Positions 16,116 to 24,396 of a stretch of 41,643 nucleotides of DNA are shown in pieces. The position numbers were made by a program, and so were the translations under genes. The notes under the pieces are model-generated. The model worked only from the letters and a program-made list of their open reading frames with translations, made no database searches and was not told the DNA's origin. Within the stretch, counting starts at the first letter, position 1. Every line of letters starts with the position of its first letter. The DNA comes from Candidatus Stackebrandtia faecavium (lineage in GTDB: Bacteria > Actinomycetota > Actinomycetes > Mycobacteriales > Micromonosporaceae): contig DXIM01000093.1 of the NCBI GenBank assembly GCA_019112895.1, positions 1 to 41,643 on the forward strand, in the 5' to 3' direction.

Positions 16116-16880
16116 ATGGACCTATCTGTCACGCGTAAGAAGGGGAAGAAGGCCTTTGGCAAGCTCGCCAAGGTTGTTCTGTCTCTTGCGGTAGCGGCGA
16201 CCGCTACTGTCGCTATAGCAGCCCCGGCTTCTGCTGATACTTCGGCTAAAGCCAACCCCATCGGCATCGACGTGTCCCATTACCAGGGCTCGATCAACTG
16301 GAAATCGGTGAAGTCGGCCGGTATCGACTTCGCCTGGATTAAGGCCACTGAAGGCACCACTTATAAGGACCCGAAGTTCGGCACCAACTACACCGGTGCG
16401 TATCATGCCGGCGTTATTCGCGGTGCGTACCACTTTGCACGTCCGGGAAGTTCAAGTGGTTCCGCCCAGGCCAGCTTCTTCGCCAAGAGCGGTGGAGCAT
16501 GGTCGGCCGACAACTTGACGCTGCCTGGTGTGCTGGACCTGGAAGCCGGATGCCATGGCCTGAACCAGTCGCAGATGCGTAGCTGGATCTTGGACTTCTA
16601 CAACACCTACAAGTCGAAGACCAGCCGCGATGTCGTGATCTACACGACCGCTTCCTGGTGGTCGTCGTGCACCGGTAACTGGACGGGCATGTCCGCCCGC
16701 AGCCCCCTGTGGGTCGCGCACTGGGGTGTGAACAGCCCGAAGGTTCCCAGCGGTTTCCCGACCTGGACGGCTTGGCAGTGGACTGACAACGGTCGTGTGA
16801 GCGGTATCTCTGGTGCCGTCGACCGTAACCACTTCAACGGTTCCAAGGATCGTCTGCTGGCGCTGGCCAACAATAAGTAA
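16116..16880 (+). CDS. Secreted GH25 lysozyme (N-acetylmuramidase)
   Basis: A 254-residue exported muramidase that cuts the MurNAc-GlcNAc beta-1,4 bond. A long signal peptide (basic N-region KKGKKAFGKLAK, hydrophobic core, cleavage near ASA-DT at 40) precedes a GH25 barrel. The barrel shows GIDVSHYQGSINW with Asp52, FAWIKATEG, GAYHFARP, and VLDLEAGC with the catalytic Asp141/Glu143 pair. YTTASWW and WTAWQWTDNGRVSGI follow as conserved late strands. There is no separate wall-binding domain, so it is a minimal catalytic form. ATG 16116 has GAAGGAG at ideal spacing. The 150 bases before it hold a weak stem-loop (about 16050-16098) but no recognised riboswitch. It ends at a strong terminator. Confidence 0.94.
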   Translation: MDLSVTRKKGKKAFGKLAKVVLSLAVAATATVAIAAPASADTSAKANPIGIDVSHYQGSINWKSVKSAGIDFAWIKATEGTTYKDPKFGTNYTGAYHAGVIRGAYHFARPGSSSGSAQASFFAKSGGAWSADNLTLPGVLDLEAGCHGLNQSQMRSWILDFYNTYKSKTSRDVVIYTTASWWSSCTGNWTGMSARSPLWVAHWGVNSPKVPSGFPTWTAWQWTDNGRVSGISGAVDRNHFNGSKDRLLALANNK

Positions 16881-16890
16881 AAGATTAGCC

Positions 16891-16927
16891 GTAGGGCCGG
16901 TATTTCACCGGCCCTACTTTTCGTTTT
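16891..16927 (+). terminator. Intrinsic terminator after the GH25 lysozyme gene
   Basis: GTAGGGCCGGT at 16891-16901 pairs perfectly with ACCGGCCCTAC at 16907-16917 around ATTTC, followed by TTTTCGTTTT. It is 10 bases after the stop and separates the lysozyme from the nagZ unit. Confidence 0.92.
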
Positions 16928-16975
16928 GCCCTGTACACTCAGTGACCGCCACCCTGACCCCCCAAGGAGGTGCCT

Positions 16976-18802
16976 ATGACGCGTCATGACCAGGACGGAT
17001 GGACACGTCGAAGCGCGTTGTCAGCCGGACTCATCGCCGTATCGGCGACCGCAGCGGTTTCCGCATGCGGAACGGAAACCGGTATAGCAGAAGCCGGACA
17101 TCCGGGCCGTCGCGCGCGTTCGCGCGCATGGGCACGGCGCACCTTGCGGAAGATGTCCACGGAAGAAAAAATCGGTCAGCTGTTCGTGACGTATGCGTAC
17201 GGACAGACGGCCGACACCACCGATCCGGAGGATGTGAAACGCAACCAGGAGTGGGTGGGTGTCGACAATGGCCAGGAGCTCATCGAAAAATACAAGCTCG
17301 GCGGAATTATCTACTTCGGTTGGTCCGATAACGTAGAGGACCCGAAGAAGACCGCGACCCTGTCCAACGGCTTGCAAAAGGCCGCCCTAGGTACCGGCTC
17401 GAAGGTGCCGCTGCTCATCTCGACCGACCAGGAACAAGGCGTCGTGGTCCGTGTTGGACCGCCGGCCACTCAGTTCCCCGGGAACATGGCCCTCGGCGCG
17501 ACGCGTGCCGAAGACAAGGCGAAGCTGGCCGCCGAGATCACCGGTGCCGAACTCCGCGCCATAGGTATTAACCAAGACTTTGCCCCGACCGCGGACGTCA
17601 ACGTCAACCCGGCCAACCCGGTGATCGGCGTGCGATCGTTCAGCTCGGACCCGCAGTTGGCGGCCGACCTGACCGCCGCCCAAGTGGCTGGTTTTCAGTC
17701 CGGTAAGGACGCAGTGACGTCGTGCGCCAAACACTTCCCGGGGCACGGTGACACCGCGACGGACAGCCACGTCGATCTTCCCGAGATCGACCACACCCGC
17801 GAAGAGTGGGAGAAACTGGACGCCCCGCCGTTCGAGTCTGCGATCGCAGCCGAGATCGACGCGATCATGACCGCGCACATCACGTTCCGCGCCCTCGACG
17901 AGTCCGGGGACCCGGCGACGCTGTCGAAACCGATCCTGACCGGACTGTTGCGCGAAGAGCTGGGCTACGACGGCATGGTCATCACAGACTCCCTGTCGAT
18001 GGATGGTGTCAACGAGCTCTATCCGCTCGAGGAAGTTCCCGTGCGCGCCTTGCAGGCGGGCGTCGACATGCTCTTGATGCCGCCGAAGATTGACGTGGCC
18101 TACAACGCAGTCGTTGACGCCGTTGCCGCCGGCGACGTATCCGAAAAGGCGCTTGACAAATCCGTCGAACGAATCCTTACCCTGAAGCATTTCCGCGGCA
18201 TCGTGGACGACCCCCTGGTCGATGTGGACAAGGTCGACTCGATCGTGGGTATACCCGAACACCTCGAAGCCGCCGACCGCATCAGCGACAGCAGCATCAC
18301 GCTCGTCAAAAACGACGCGAAGCTTCTGCCTTTGGAGGCCGACGGACTATCGGTCTTCGTCACCGGGGCCGGCAGCGCCGTGTCCGCCTTGGCGAAGGCC
18401 CTCAAGGACCAGGGCGCCAAGACCACCGAATACGACACCGGTACGGAACCCGACCAGGCTGCCATCGATAAGGCCGTGGCGGACGCCGCTGGCGCCGATG
18501 TGGTCGTCGCGGTGACGCGCGAAGTCGCCGCCTACCCGAACCAGGCGAAGCTCGTGAAGGCGTTGGACGCCTCAGGTGTGCCGGTCGCGGTGGTGTCGGT
18601 CAAGGAGCCGTACGACATCAACCAGTTCCCCGACGTCGAGACCTACGTGGCGACCTATTCGTACACAGACGTGGCGATGGGTGCTGCAGCTCGCGGTCTG
18701 TGCGGCGTGTTCAACCCCAGCGGCAAACTGCCGGTCATGATCCCGACCGCTGATGACCCGCAAAAACCCCTGTTCGAGTTCGGCCACGGGCAGACGTACT
18801 AG
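16976..18802 (+). CDS. nagZ: Exported beta-N-acetylglucosaminidase, GH3 family (NagZ)
   Basis: A 608-residue GH3 enzyme expected to remove terminal GlcNAc from peptidoglycan fragments. The N-terminus TRRSALSAGLIAVSATAAVS ends in a lipobox-like AVSAC, so it is probably a Tat-exported lipoprotein anchored at Cys31. The barrel domain holds STDQEQG near 149, the NagZ signature KHFPGHGDTATDSH at 252-265 with its Asp-His general-acid dyad, and ITDSLSM with nucleophile Asp338. Residues about 430-608 form the second GH3 domain, as in the two-domain Bacillus subtilis NagZ. ATG 16976 has AAGGAGG at good spacing. It is the first of three tightly spaced genes (26 and 15 bases apart) with namZ and an AmiE-like gene, the same trio as in the Bacillus muropeptide-recovery cluster. 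Confidence 0.93.
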   Translation: MTRHDQDGWTRRSALSAGLIAVSATAAVSACGTETGIAEAGHPGRRARSRAWARRTLRKMSTEEKIGQLFVTYAYGQTADTTDPEDVKRNQEWVGVDNGQELIEKYKLGGIIYFGWSDNVEDPKKTATLSNGLQKAALGTGSKVPLLISTDQEQGVVVRVGPPATQFPGNMALGATRAEDKAKLAAEITGAELRAIGINQDFAPTADVNVNPANPVIGVRSFSSDPQLAADLTAAQVAGFQSGKDAVTSCAKHFPGHGDTATDSHVDLPEIDHTREEWEKLDAPPFESAIAAEIDAIMTAHITFRALDESGDPATLSKPILTGLLREELGYDGMVITDSLSMDGVNELYPLEEVPVRALQAGVDMLLMPPKIDVAYNAVVDAVAAGDVSEKALDKSVERILTLKHFRGIVDDPLVDVDKVDSIVGIPEHLEAADRISDSSITLVKNDAKLLPLEADGLSVFVTGAGSAVSALAKALKDQGAKTTEYDTGTEPDQAAIDKAVADAAGADVVVAVTREVAAYPNQAKLVKALDASGVPVAVVSVKEPYDINQFPDVETYVATYSYTDVAMGAAARGLCGVFNPSGKLPVMIPTADDPQKPLFEFGHGQTY

Positions 18803-18828
18803 TACATCTTTGAAAAGGAAGGGCGGTC

Positions 18829-20100
18829 ATGCGACGCCGCAATGTTCTTGCCGCATCGGCTTTCGCCGCGGTCCCGCTGCTCGGCGGATCAGCGCCCGCG
18901 GTGGCTCACGAACCCGGGAACGGGAAGGGCCGCACAGTTCGAACCGGATTCGATCGCTTGGAGGAATCCGGTTATAAGCAGCTGGCGGGCCAACGGGTCG
19001 GAGTGATCTCCAACCCGACCGGCATCACGCGCGAACTGCGCCACGAGGTCGACGTCATGCACCAAGACGGAACCGTCGATCTCGTGGCGGTCTTCGGCCC
19101 CGAGCACGGTTTCCGTGGAACTTCGCAGGCTGGCGAGGGCGAAGATTACTTCATCGACCCGAAGACGCAGCTTCCCGTCTACAACGCCTACAACGACAAA
19201 GACAAGTTGAAGGAGCACTTCGCCGAACTGGAGTTGGACACCGTGGTGTTCGACATCCAGGATGTGGGTTCGCGTTTCTACACCTACATCTGGACGATGT
19301 ATCTGGCGATGGAGGCCGCGGCGGCCAACGATATGAAATTCGTTGTTTTGGACCGTCCGAACCCGATTTCGGCCCGCGATGCCTACGGCCCGGTCCTGCA
19401 CGAGGATGAGGTTTCGTCTTTCGTCGGCTTGAAGGAGATTTCGCAGCGCCACGGCATGACGGCTGGCGAACTGGCGATGCTGTTCAACGGCGAGTTCTTG
19501 CCGGATTCGGTTGGTAAGAAGGTCGAGCTCGAGGTCCTGGAGCTATCAGGGTGGCGTCGCAAGATGTTCTACGAGGACACCGGCCTGCCTTGGGTGGCAC
19601 CGTCGCCCAACATGCCGACGACCACCACCGCGAAGCTGTACTCGGGCACCTGTCTGTTTGAGGCGACCGCTCTGTCCGAAGGGCGCGGTACCACCGCTCC
19701 GTTCCAGCTCATCGGTGCTCCCGGCATCGACCACGGTTGGGAAGAAGCGTTGAATGACTCCGACCTCGAGGGAGTCATGTTCCGCGAAGCCTACTTCGTG
19801 CCGACGTTTTCGAAGTTCGCCGACGAAACCTGCGGTGGCGTCGAAATCCAGATCACGGACGAGCGCAAGTTCGACCCGATTCGGACCGCGCTGGCCATGA
19901 TCATTGTCCAACGCGAATTGTTCCCCAAGTACAAGTGGCGCTCCGACGAAGAGATCCCTTGGATCGACAAGCTGACCGGATCCTCGCAGGTGCGTGAGGC
20001 GATCGAGGACGGCGCGAACGTCGACGAAGTCATGGCCGGCTGGAAAACCGACCTGAAGGACTTCCGCAAAGTGCGCGACGATTACCTGCTGTATCACTAA
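18829..20100 (+). CDS. namZ: Exported exo-beta-N-acetylmuramidase (NamZ, DUF1343/GH171)
   Basis: A 423-residue DUF1343 protein. Members such as Bacillus subtilis NamZ (YbbC) release terminal MurNAc from glycan chains (GH171). A twin-arginine-like signal (MRRRNVLAASAFAAVPLLGG) is followed by the family landmarks: GVISNPTGIT near 58, FGPEHGFRG at 89-97, FDIQDVGSRFYTYIWTM at 141-157, LDRPNPI, SPNMPTTTT and a LYSGTCLFEATALSEGRGTT stretch. The length and all motifs are complete. The ribosome site AAGGAAGGG precedes the ATG. Lying between nagZ and an amidase-like gene, it would alternate with NagZ in stripping GlcNAc and MurNAc from chain ends outside the cell. The activity is taken from the characterised family. 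Confidence 0.92.
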   Translation: MRRRNVLAASAFAAVPLLGGSAPAVAHEPGNGKGRTVRTGFDRLEESGYKQLAGQRVGVISNPTGITRELRHEVDVMHQDGTVDLVAVFGPEHGFRGTSQAGEGEDYFIDPKTQLPVYNAYNDKDKLKEHFAELELDTVVFDIQDVGSRFYTYIWTMYLAMEAAAANDMKFVVLDRPNPISARDAYGPVLHEDEVSSFVGLKEISQRHGMTAGELAMLFNGEFLPDSVGKKVELEVLELSGWRRKMFYEDTGLPWVAPSPNMPTTTTAKLYSGTCLFEATALSEGRGTTAPFQLIGAPGIDHGWEEALNDSDLEGVMFREAYFVPTFSKFADETCGGVEIQITDERKFDPIRTALAMIIVQRELFPKYKWRSDEEIPWIDKLTGSSQVREAIEDGANVDEVMAGWKTDLKDFRKVRDDYLLYH

Positions 20101-20115
20101 AACGCGGAGAATAGA

Positions 20116-21888
20116 ATGAAGCGTAGATCTGTCCTCGGGGCGGCGCTGGTCGCTAGCGTGCCAGTATGGAGTGTGTCTGGAGTGAACGTGGCGCATGCCG
20201 GTCCGGCCAGTCCACTTGAAGGTCCGCCAACGGTTACGCCGAAAGATCTGACGTTTACTCCGCGCCGCCTGCGTCGCGGTTCGCCGCGCCAGGCGGGGCT
20301 CACAGGTAAGTACATCGACCGTGTCGCCGAGGATGCTGCGTCCTTCATGGAGCCCGGCCCGGGCGGGGAGAACCCGGCGCATCCCGGTTTCGTCGTCCTC
20401 GCCGCCCGAAAAGGCGTCATCGTCACGCACGATTCCGGTGGTCATCTGCTTCGCTACGAAAGCTACGACCCCGACACCGATACCGCCGTCGAGCTTCCGG
20501 CCGATAAGCAAGAACCAATGGACACCGATGCCATTTTCGACATGGCATCGGTGTCTAAATTGTTCACCGCGATGGTCGCCACGACGATGGCGGCCGAAGG
20601 CACGCTCGATCTCGAGGCGAAAGTCGCGACGTATCTGCCTGAATTCGCGAAGACGGACCCCGATAAGGCGCCCATCACGCTGATGCACATGATGCGGCAC
20701 GTGTCGGGCCTGAAACCGTCGATCAACCTGTGGAAACTGCCGGATGACGAAGCCCGGATGAAGGCGATCTACGAGTCGGATCTGGACTTCGAACCCGACA
20801 CCGACTACGCCTACTCCGACCTCAACTTCATTCTGTTGGGCAAGGTCATAGAAGCGGTGACCGGTAACGGACTCGATGCCGAGGTCGCTGCGCGCATCAC
20901 CGAACCGCTCGGCATGCCCGACACCGGGTACAACCCGCCGGAATCGAAACTCGACCGCATCGCGGCCACCGAATACAAGCCCGACCTGGATCGCGGCATG
21001 ATCCGCGGGATCGTGCACGACGAAAACGCATGGTCGTTCTCCGGCGTCGCGGGCCACGCGGGCGTGTTCTCCACGGCCGCCGACATGGCGCGTTTCGGCC
21101 AGATGATTCTCAACGGTGGGGAACTGGAGGGCACGCGTCTACTCGACGAAACGTGGGTGCGCAGACTGCTCACGAACTACAGCCCCGATCTCGGCGAGTC
21201 GGCGGCACGCGGTTACGGCTGGCAGCTCGGCCAGCGCTTCTACATGGATGGCTTGTCGTCTCCGGTCACCGCGGGGCACACCGGTTTCACGGGTACCAGC
21301 ATCGTGTTGGACCCGATGTCGGAGTCGATGTACATCCTTTTGACCAACCGGGTTCACCCGACGCGCAATTGGGGTGAGACGAGTGAGTACCGGCGTCTTC
21401 CGGCCCGCGATATTGCGCGTGCCCTCCCGGTCACGCCACGGTCGTTGAAAGCCTGGTATGCGGGGCTCGCGAACGAGACCACGGCGACGCTCACCGTGCC
21501 GTTGGACGAGAAGCTTGCGGCGGGCAGCGTCAAGTTCAAGCTTTGGTATGACACCGAAGACGGATACGACGAGGGCTGCCTGGAGGCTTCTTCGGATGGC
21601 GAGTCGTATTCACCCGTGAAGCTGCATTTGACGGCGGGTGATTACGAATGGGACGTCACCAAGTTTTCCGGTTTCGCTGCGCGGCAGTGGACCGATGCGA
21701 CCGGGAAACTGGCGGAGGGGACGAAGTTCGTGCGCTGGAGCTACGCTACCGACACCGCGCAGCTGGGGCGAGGCGTATATGTCGATAAAGTTCGCATCTT
21801 TGACGGCGATTCGAAGGTGTTCGACGGCGAGCGCTGGTGGGATTCGAAACGTTTCGAATCTGATGGCTGGGAAGAAGCTTTTGACTGA
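20116..21888 (+). CDS. Exported serine beta-lactamase-fold hydrolase, AmiE-like, with C-terminal beta domain
   Basis: A 590-residue exported serine hydrolase of the class C beta-lactamase/PBP fold. A twin-arginine-like signal (MKRRSVLGAALVASVPVWSV) comes first. The active-site triad reads Ser145-x-x-Lys148 in MASVSKLF, Tyr233-Ser-Asp in AYSDLNF, and a HTG box in AGHTGFTG. In the Bacillus cluster the equivalent gene encodes AmiE, which removes the peptide from MurNAc-peptides, and that is the best guess here. After residue 440 there is an extra domain of about 150 residues (KFKLWYDTEDGYDEGCLEAS to the end) that looks like the beta-sandwich found on secreted proteases and glycan binders. It is last in the nagZ-namZ unit, 15 bases behind namZ. 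Carboxypeptidase or esterase activity remains possible. Confidence 0.82.
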   Translation: MKRRSVLGAALVASVPVWSVSGVNVAHAGPASPLEGPPTVTPKDLTFTPRRLRRGSPRQAGLTGKYIDRVAEDAASFMEPGPGGENPAHPGFVVLAARKGVIVTHDSGGHLLRYESYDPDTDTAVELPADKQEPMDTDAIFDMASVSKLFTAMVATTMAAEGTLDLEAKVATYLPEFAKTDPDKAPITLMHMMRHVSGLKPSINLWKLPDDEARMKAIYESDLDFEPDTDYAYSDLNFILLGKVIEAVTGNGLDAEVAARITEPLGMPDTGYNPPESKLDRIAATEYKPDLDRGMIRGIVHDENAWSFSGVAGHAGVFSTAADMARFGQMILNGGELEGTRLLDETWVRRLLTNYSPDLGESAARGYGWQLGQRFYMDGLSSPVTAGHTGFTGTSIVLDPMSESMYILLTNRVHPTRNWGETSEYRRLPARDIARALPVTPRSLKAWYAGLANETTATLTVPLDEKLAAGSVKFKLWYDTEDGYDEGCLEASSDGESYSPVKLHLTAGDYEWDVTKFSGFAARQWTDATGKLAEGTKFVRWSYATDTAQLGRGVYVDKVRIFDGDSKVFDGERWWDSKRFESDGWEEAFD

Positions 21889-22104
21889 CCGCGTCCGGGC
21901 GCGGCCGGGACGGTGAATCCGTGTCGTCGCGGTCCGCGCTTTTCGGTGCCGCGGTGACGTTTCTCAAGGCAGACCACACCGGTGCAGGCTCGTTAGTGAC
22001 CACACCTTAGACTCATGCGGGGTGGCTGTCTCGCATGCGAATTCGAATCGTGAAATTTGACAGCCGACCATCGCAAGCATTGTATTGAACCAAGGAGAAC
22101 GTCT

Positions 22105-23496
22105 GTGAAAAGCACCGTCGAGACCCTGAGTCCCACCAGGGTACGGCTGTCAGTCGAGGTGCCGTTTGATGAACTCTCCGAGCACGTGACGCAGGCGTAT
22201 CAAAAAGTCGGTCAGCAGGTCAAGGTGCCCGGATTTCGGCCCGGAAAAGCGCCTCGCGCTGTTATCGATCAGCGGGTCGGCAAAGACGCGATTTATGCGC
22301 AGGCCACGGATAGCGCGCTGCCGAACCAGCTGTTCGCTGCGATCCGTGAAAACGATGTGCAGATTTTGGGGCGTCCGAGCGTCACGGAGCTCGAGCCGAT
22401 CGAGGAGGGCAAGCCCTTCACGTTCACCGCGGAGGTGGATGTCACTCCGGAGTTCGAACTGCCTGAAGCCTCGGAGCTCACTATCACGGTGGACTCGCCG
22501 ACGGTCACGGATGAGCAGGTCGACGAGGAGATCCGTAACCTGCAGTTGCGTTTCGGAACGTTGACGAGTGTCGATCGCGCTGCCGAAAACGGCGACTTCG
22601 TCACGATTGACTTGAAAGCCACGATCGATGGCGAAGAGGTCGAAGGTGGCACCGCGTCTGGAATGTCGCATGAGGTTGGTTCCGGCGATCTGTTGGATGG
22701 CCTCGATGAAACGCTCGTGGGTATGAGTGCGGACGAAAGCCGTACCTTCACTTCGACGCTGGCCGGTGGTGAGCGGTCTGGTGAAGAGGCCGAGGTTGAG
22801 GTCACCGTCACCGGTGTCAAGAACCGCGAGCTTCCTGAGCTGGACGACGACTTCGCCCAGCTGGCTTCCGAGCACGACACGTTCGAGGAACTGCGTACCG
22901 CGACCCGCGCAACTTTGGCCGAGAAGGCCGAGGAGGCGCTGTCGCAGCAGGTACGTGAGAACGCCGCGGACAAGTTGGCCGACGAAGCCGACTTCCCGCT
23001 CCCCGAAGGCGTCATCGAGGATGAGGCGCAGCGTCAAGCCGAGCAGCTGGAGGAACGGCTGCAAGGCATGGGGTTGGACCTCGACACGTACCTTTCTGCT
23101 CAAGGAAGCACCCGTGATGAGTTCATGGAGGAGCAGAAGAAGGAAACCAATGTGGGCATGCGGCGTCAGCTCGTGCTCGACAAGGTCGCCGAGCAGCGTG
23201 AGATCCAGGTGTCGGCTGAACAGCTCACGGAAGAGGTTCGGGCTCGCGCCGTGCAGCAGGGCGTGCCACCGGCACAGCACCAGGAGTTCGCGAATGCGCT
23301 TCGCGACCGTGGCCTGTTGCCGAGCTTGACGGGTGAGATTCGCCGCGCGCTCGCGCTCGACGAGGTCGTGAAGGAAGCAACCGTCGTTGACTCGGATGGA
23401 AACGAGATCAGCAACGACGTGCTTTTCCCTGCGGCTGACGAGGACAACGCTTCGGACGATGAGAAGTCGGCTGACGCCGACGAAGAGTCCAAGTAG
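22105..23496 (+). CDS. tig: Trigger factor (ribosome-associated chaperone and PPIase)
   Basis: A 463-residue chaperone that binds near the ribosomal exit tunnel. The N-terminal ribosome-binding domain carries GFRPGKAPR at 43-51. The FKBP-type prolyl isomerase domain spans about 150-240 (GDFVTIDLKATIDGEEVEGG and following). The C-terminal helical arms fill the rest, ending in a disordered acidic tail (ADEDNASDDEKSADADEESK). The true start is GTG 22105, giving VKSTVETLSPTRVRLSVEVP with AAGGAGAAC upstream. It precedes clpP1-clpP2-clpX, the usual order in actinobacteria, but is separated from clpP1 by a terminator-like hairpin and a ClgR-like box, so the protease genes probably have their own promoter. 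Confidence 0.96.
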   Translation: MKSTVETLSPTRVRLSVEVPFDELSEHVTQAYQKVGQQVKVPGFRPGKAPRAVIDQRVGKDAIYAQATDSALPNQLFAAIRENDVQILGRPSVTELEPIEEGKPFTFTAEVDVTPEFELPEASELTITVDSPTVTDEQVDEEIRNLQLRFGTLTSVDRAAENGDFVTIDLKATIDGEEVEGGTASGMSHEVGSGDLLDGLDETLVGMSADESRTFTSTLAGGERSGEEAEVEVTVTGVKNRELPELDDDFAQLASEHDTFEELRTATRATLAEKAEEALSQQVRENAADKLADEADFPLPEGVIEDEAQRQAEQLEERLQGMGLDLDTYLSAQGSTRDEFMEEQKKETNVGMRRQLVLDKVAEQREIQVSAEQLTEEVRARAVQQGVPPAQHQEFANALRDRGLLPSLTGEIRRALALDEVVKEATVVDSDGNEISNDVLFPAADEDNASDDEKSADADEESK

Positions 23497-23517
23497 CCCG
23501 TCGAAGTTTTCGTAGAG

Positions 23518-23554
23518 ACGCAGTGTGTCCGCGCCTTGCGCGGGTGCGCTGCGT
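23518..23554 (+). terminator. Terminator-like hairpin after tig
   Basis: Bases 23518-23534 can pair completely with 23538-23554 around a CTT loop. The outer ACGCAG/CTGCGT and inner CCGCGC/GCGCGG parts are Watson-Crick and the middle is G-U rich. It lies 22 bases past the tig stop and is followed by TTCGTC. Confidence 0.65.
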
Positions 23555-23616
23555 TTCGTCTATTGATGTCCTGTCGCGACGACAGCGGGCACGGCGCCGC
23601 TTCGCAGGCTGGAGCG

Positions 23617-23634
23617 AATTCGCTTATGGCGTAA
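23617..23634 (+). promoter_or_regulatory. ClgR-like operator upstream of clpP1
   Basis: AATTCGCTTATGGCGTAA matches the ClgR consensus remembered from Corynebacterium (WNNWCGCYNANRGCGWWS) at every position but the last. It overlaps a 12-bp palindrome AGCGAATTCGCT (23613-23624) and lies 103 bases before the clpP1 start. ClgR activates clpP1-clpP2 in actinobacteria, so the site fits its target. A second, poorer match (TTTGCTACCAGCGAAC) is at 23637-23652. Confidence 0.6.
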
Positions 23635-23736
23635 TGCTTTGCTACCAGCGAACAAGCGGCTTTTGCGGTCGGCCCGGCCGGTTTTGCCGGTTAGGGTCGC
23701 AAGTAGTAACAGCGTGAAACGAACTATTGAGAGGGC

Positions 23737-24375
23737 ATGATGACTGAGCAAGTGACTCCATTTTTGCCGGCGGCCCGTGGTGGCGACGACGGCGTCACCA
23801 ACAGCTTTGACGATTTGGTTTATAACCGGTTGCTGAGAGACCGCATCGTATTTCTGGGCACAGAGGTCACTAGCCAGGTTGCCAACCGGGTGAGTGCACA
23901 GCTGTTGCTGTTGGCGGCAGAAGACCCGGAACGAGACATCAACCTGTACATCAACTCGCCCGGCGGTTCGGTGTATGACGGCATGGCCATCTACGACACG
24001 ATGCAGTTCATCAACAACGACGTGTCGACGATCGCTATGGGGATGGCCGCCTCGATGGGGCAGCTGCTGCTATGCGCCGGTACGAATGGCAAGCGTTATG
24101 CGTTGCCTCACGCGCGGATCATGATGCACCAGCCTTCCGGTGGCATCGGCGGCACCGCCTCGGACGTCGCGATCCTTGCGGAACAGATGCTCTACACCAA
24201 GAAGATGTTCCAGGACCGCGTGTCGCACCACACCGGACGTTCACTCGAAGAGATCGAGTCGGACTCCGATCGCGACCGTTGGTTCACAGCCAAGGAAGCG
24301 ATGGAATACGGCTTCATCGACCAGGTCATCACCGGTGCGGCGCAGGTGCCCATGGGTGCGGGCACCCGCAACTAG
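23737..24375 (+). CDS. clpP1: ATP-dependent Clp protease proteolytic subunit ClpP1
   Basis: A 212-residue serine peptidase that forms half of the mixed ClpP1P2 barrel. The catalytic Ser106 lies in MAASMGQ and His131 in MMHQPSGG; the Asp of the triad lies in the SDSDRDRWF segment near 180. NLYINSPGGSVYDGMAIYD holds the oxyanion and handle region. It has a short N-terminal extension before the core, as usual for actinobacterial ClpP1. Two adjacent ATG codons (23737, 23740) could both serve, with GAGAGGGC just upstream. clpP2 follows 21 bases after the stop. A ClgR-like box upstream suggests stress-induced expression. Confidence 0.96.
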   Translation: MMTEQVTPFLPAARGGDDGVTNSFDDLVYNRLLRDRIVFLGTEVTSQVANRVSAQLLLLAAEDPERDINLYINSPGGSVYDGMAIYDTMQFINNDVSTIAMGMAASMGQLLLCAGTNGKRYALPHARIMMHQPSGGIGGTASDVAILAEQMLYTKKMFQDRVSHHTGRSLEEIESDSDRDRWFTAKEAMEYGFIDQVITGAAQVPMGAGTRN

Positions 24376-24396
24376 GTGTCAGGAGGAAATGGACTT

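Noticed and set aside
19546-21057. 503-codon open frame on the minus strand opposite namZ and the AmiE-like gene
   Set aside because: It spans two well-supported genes and their junction and has shadow-like composition with no motif.
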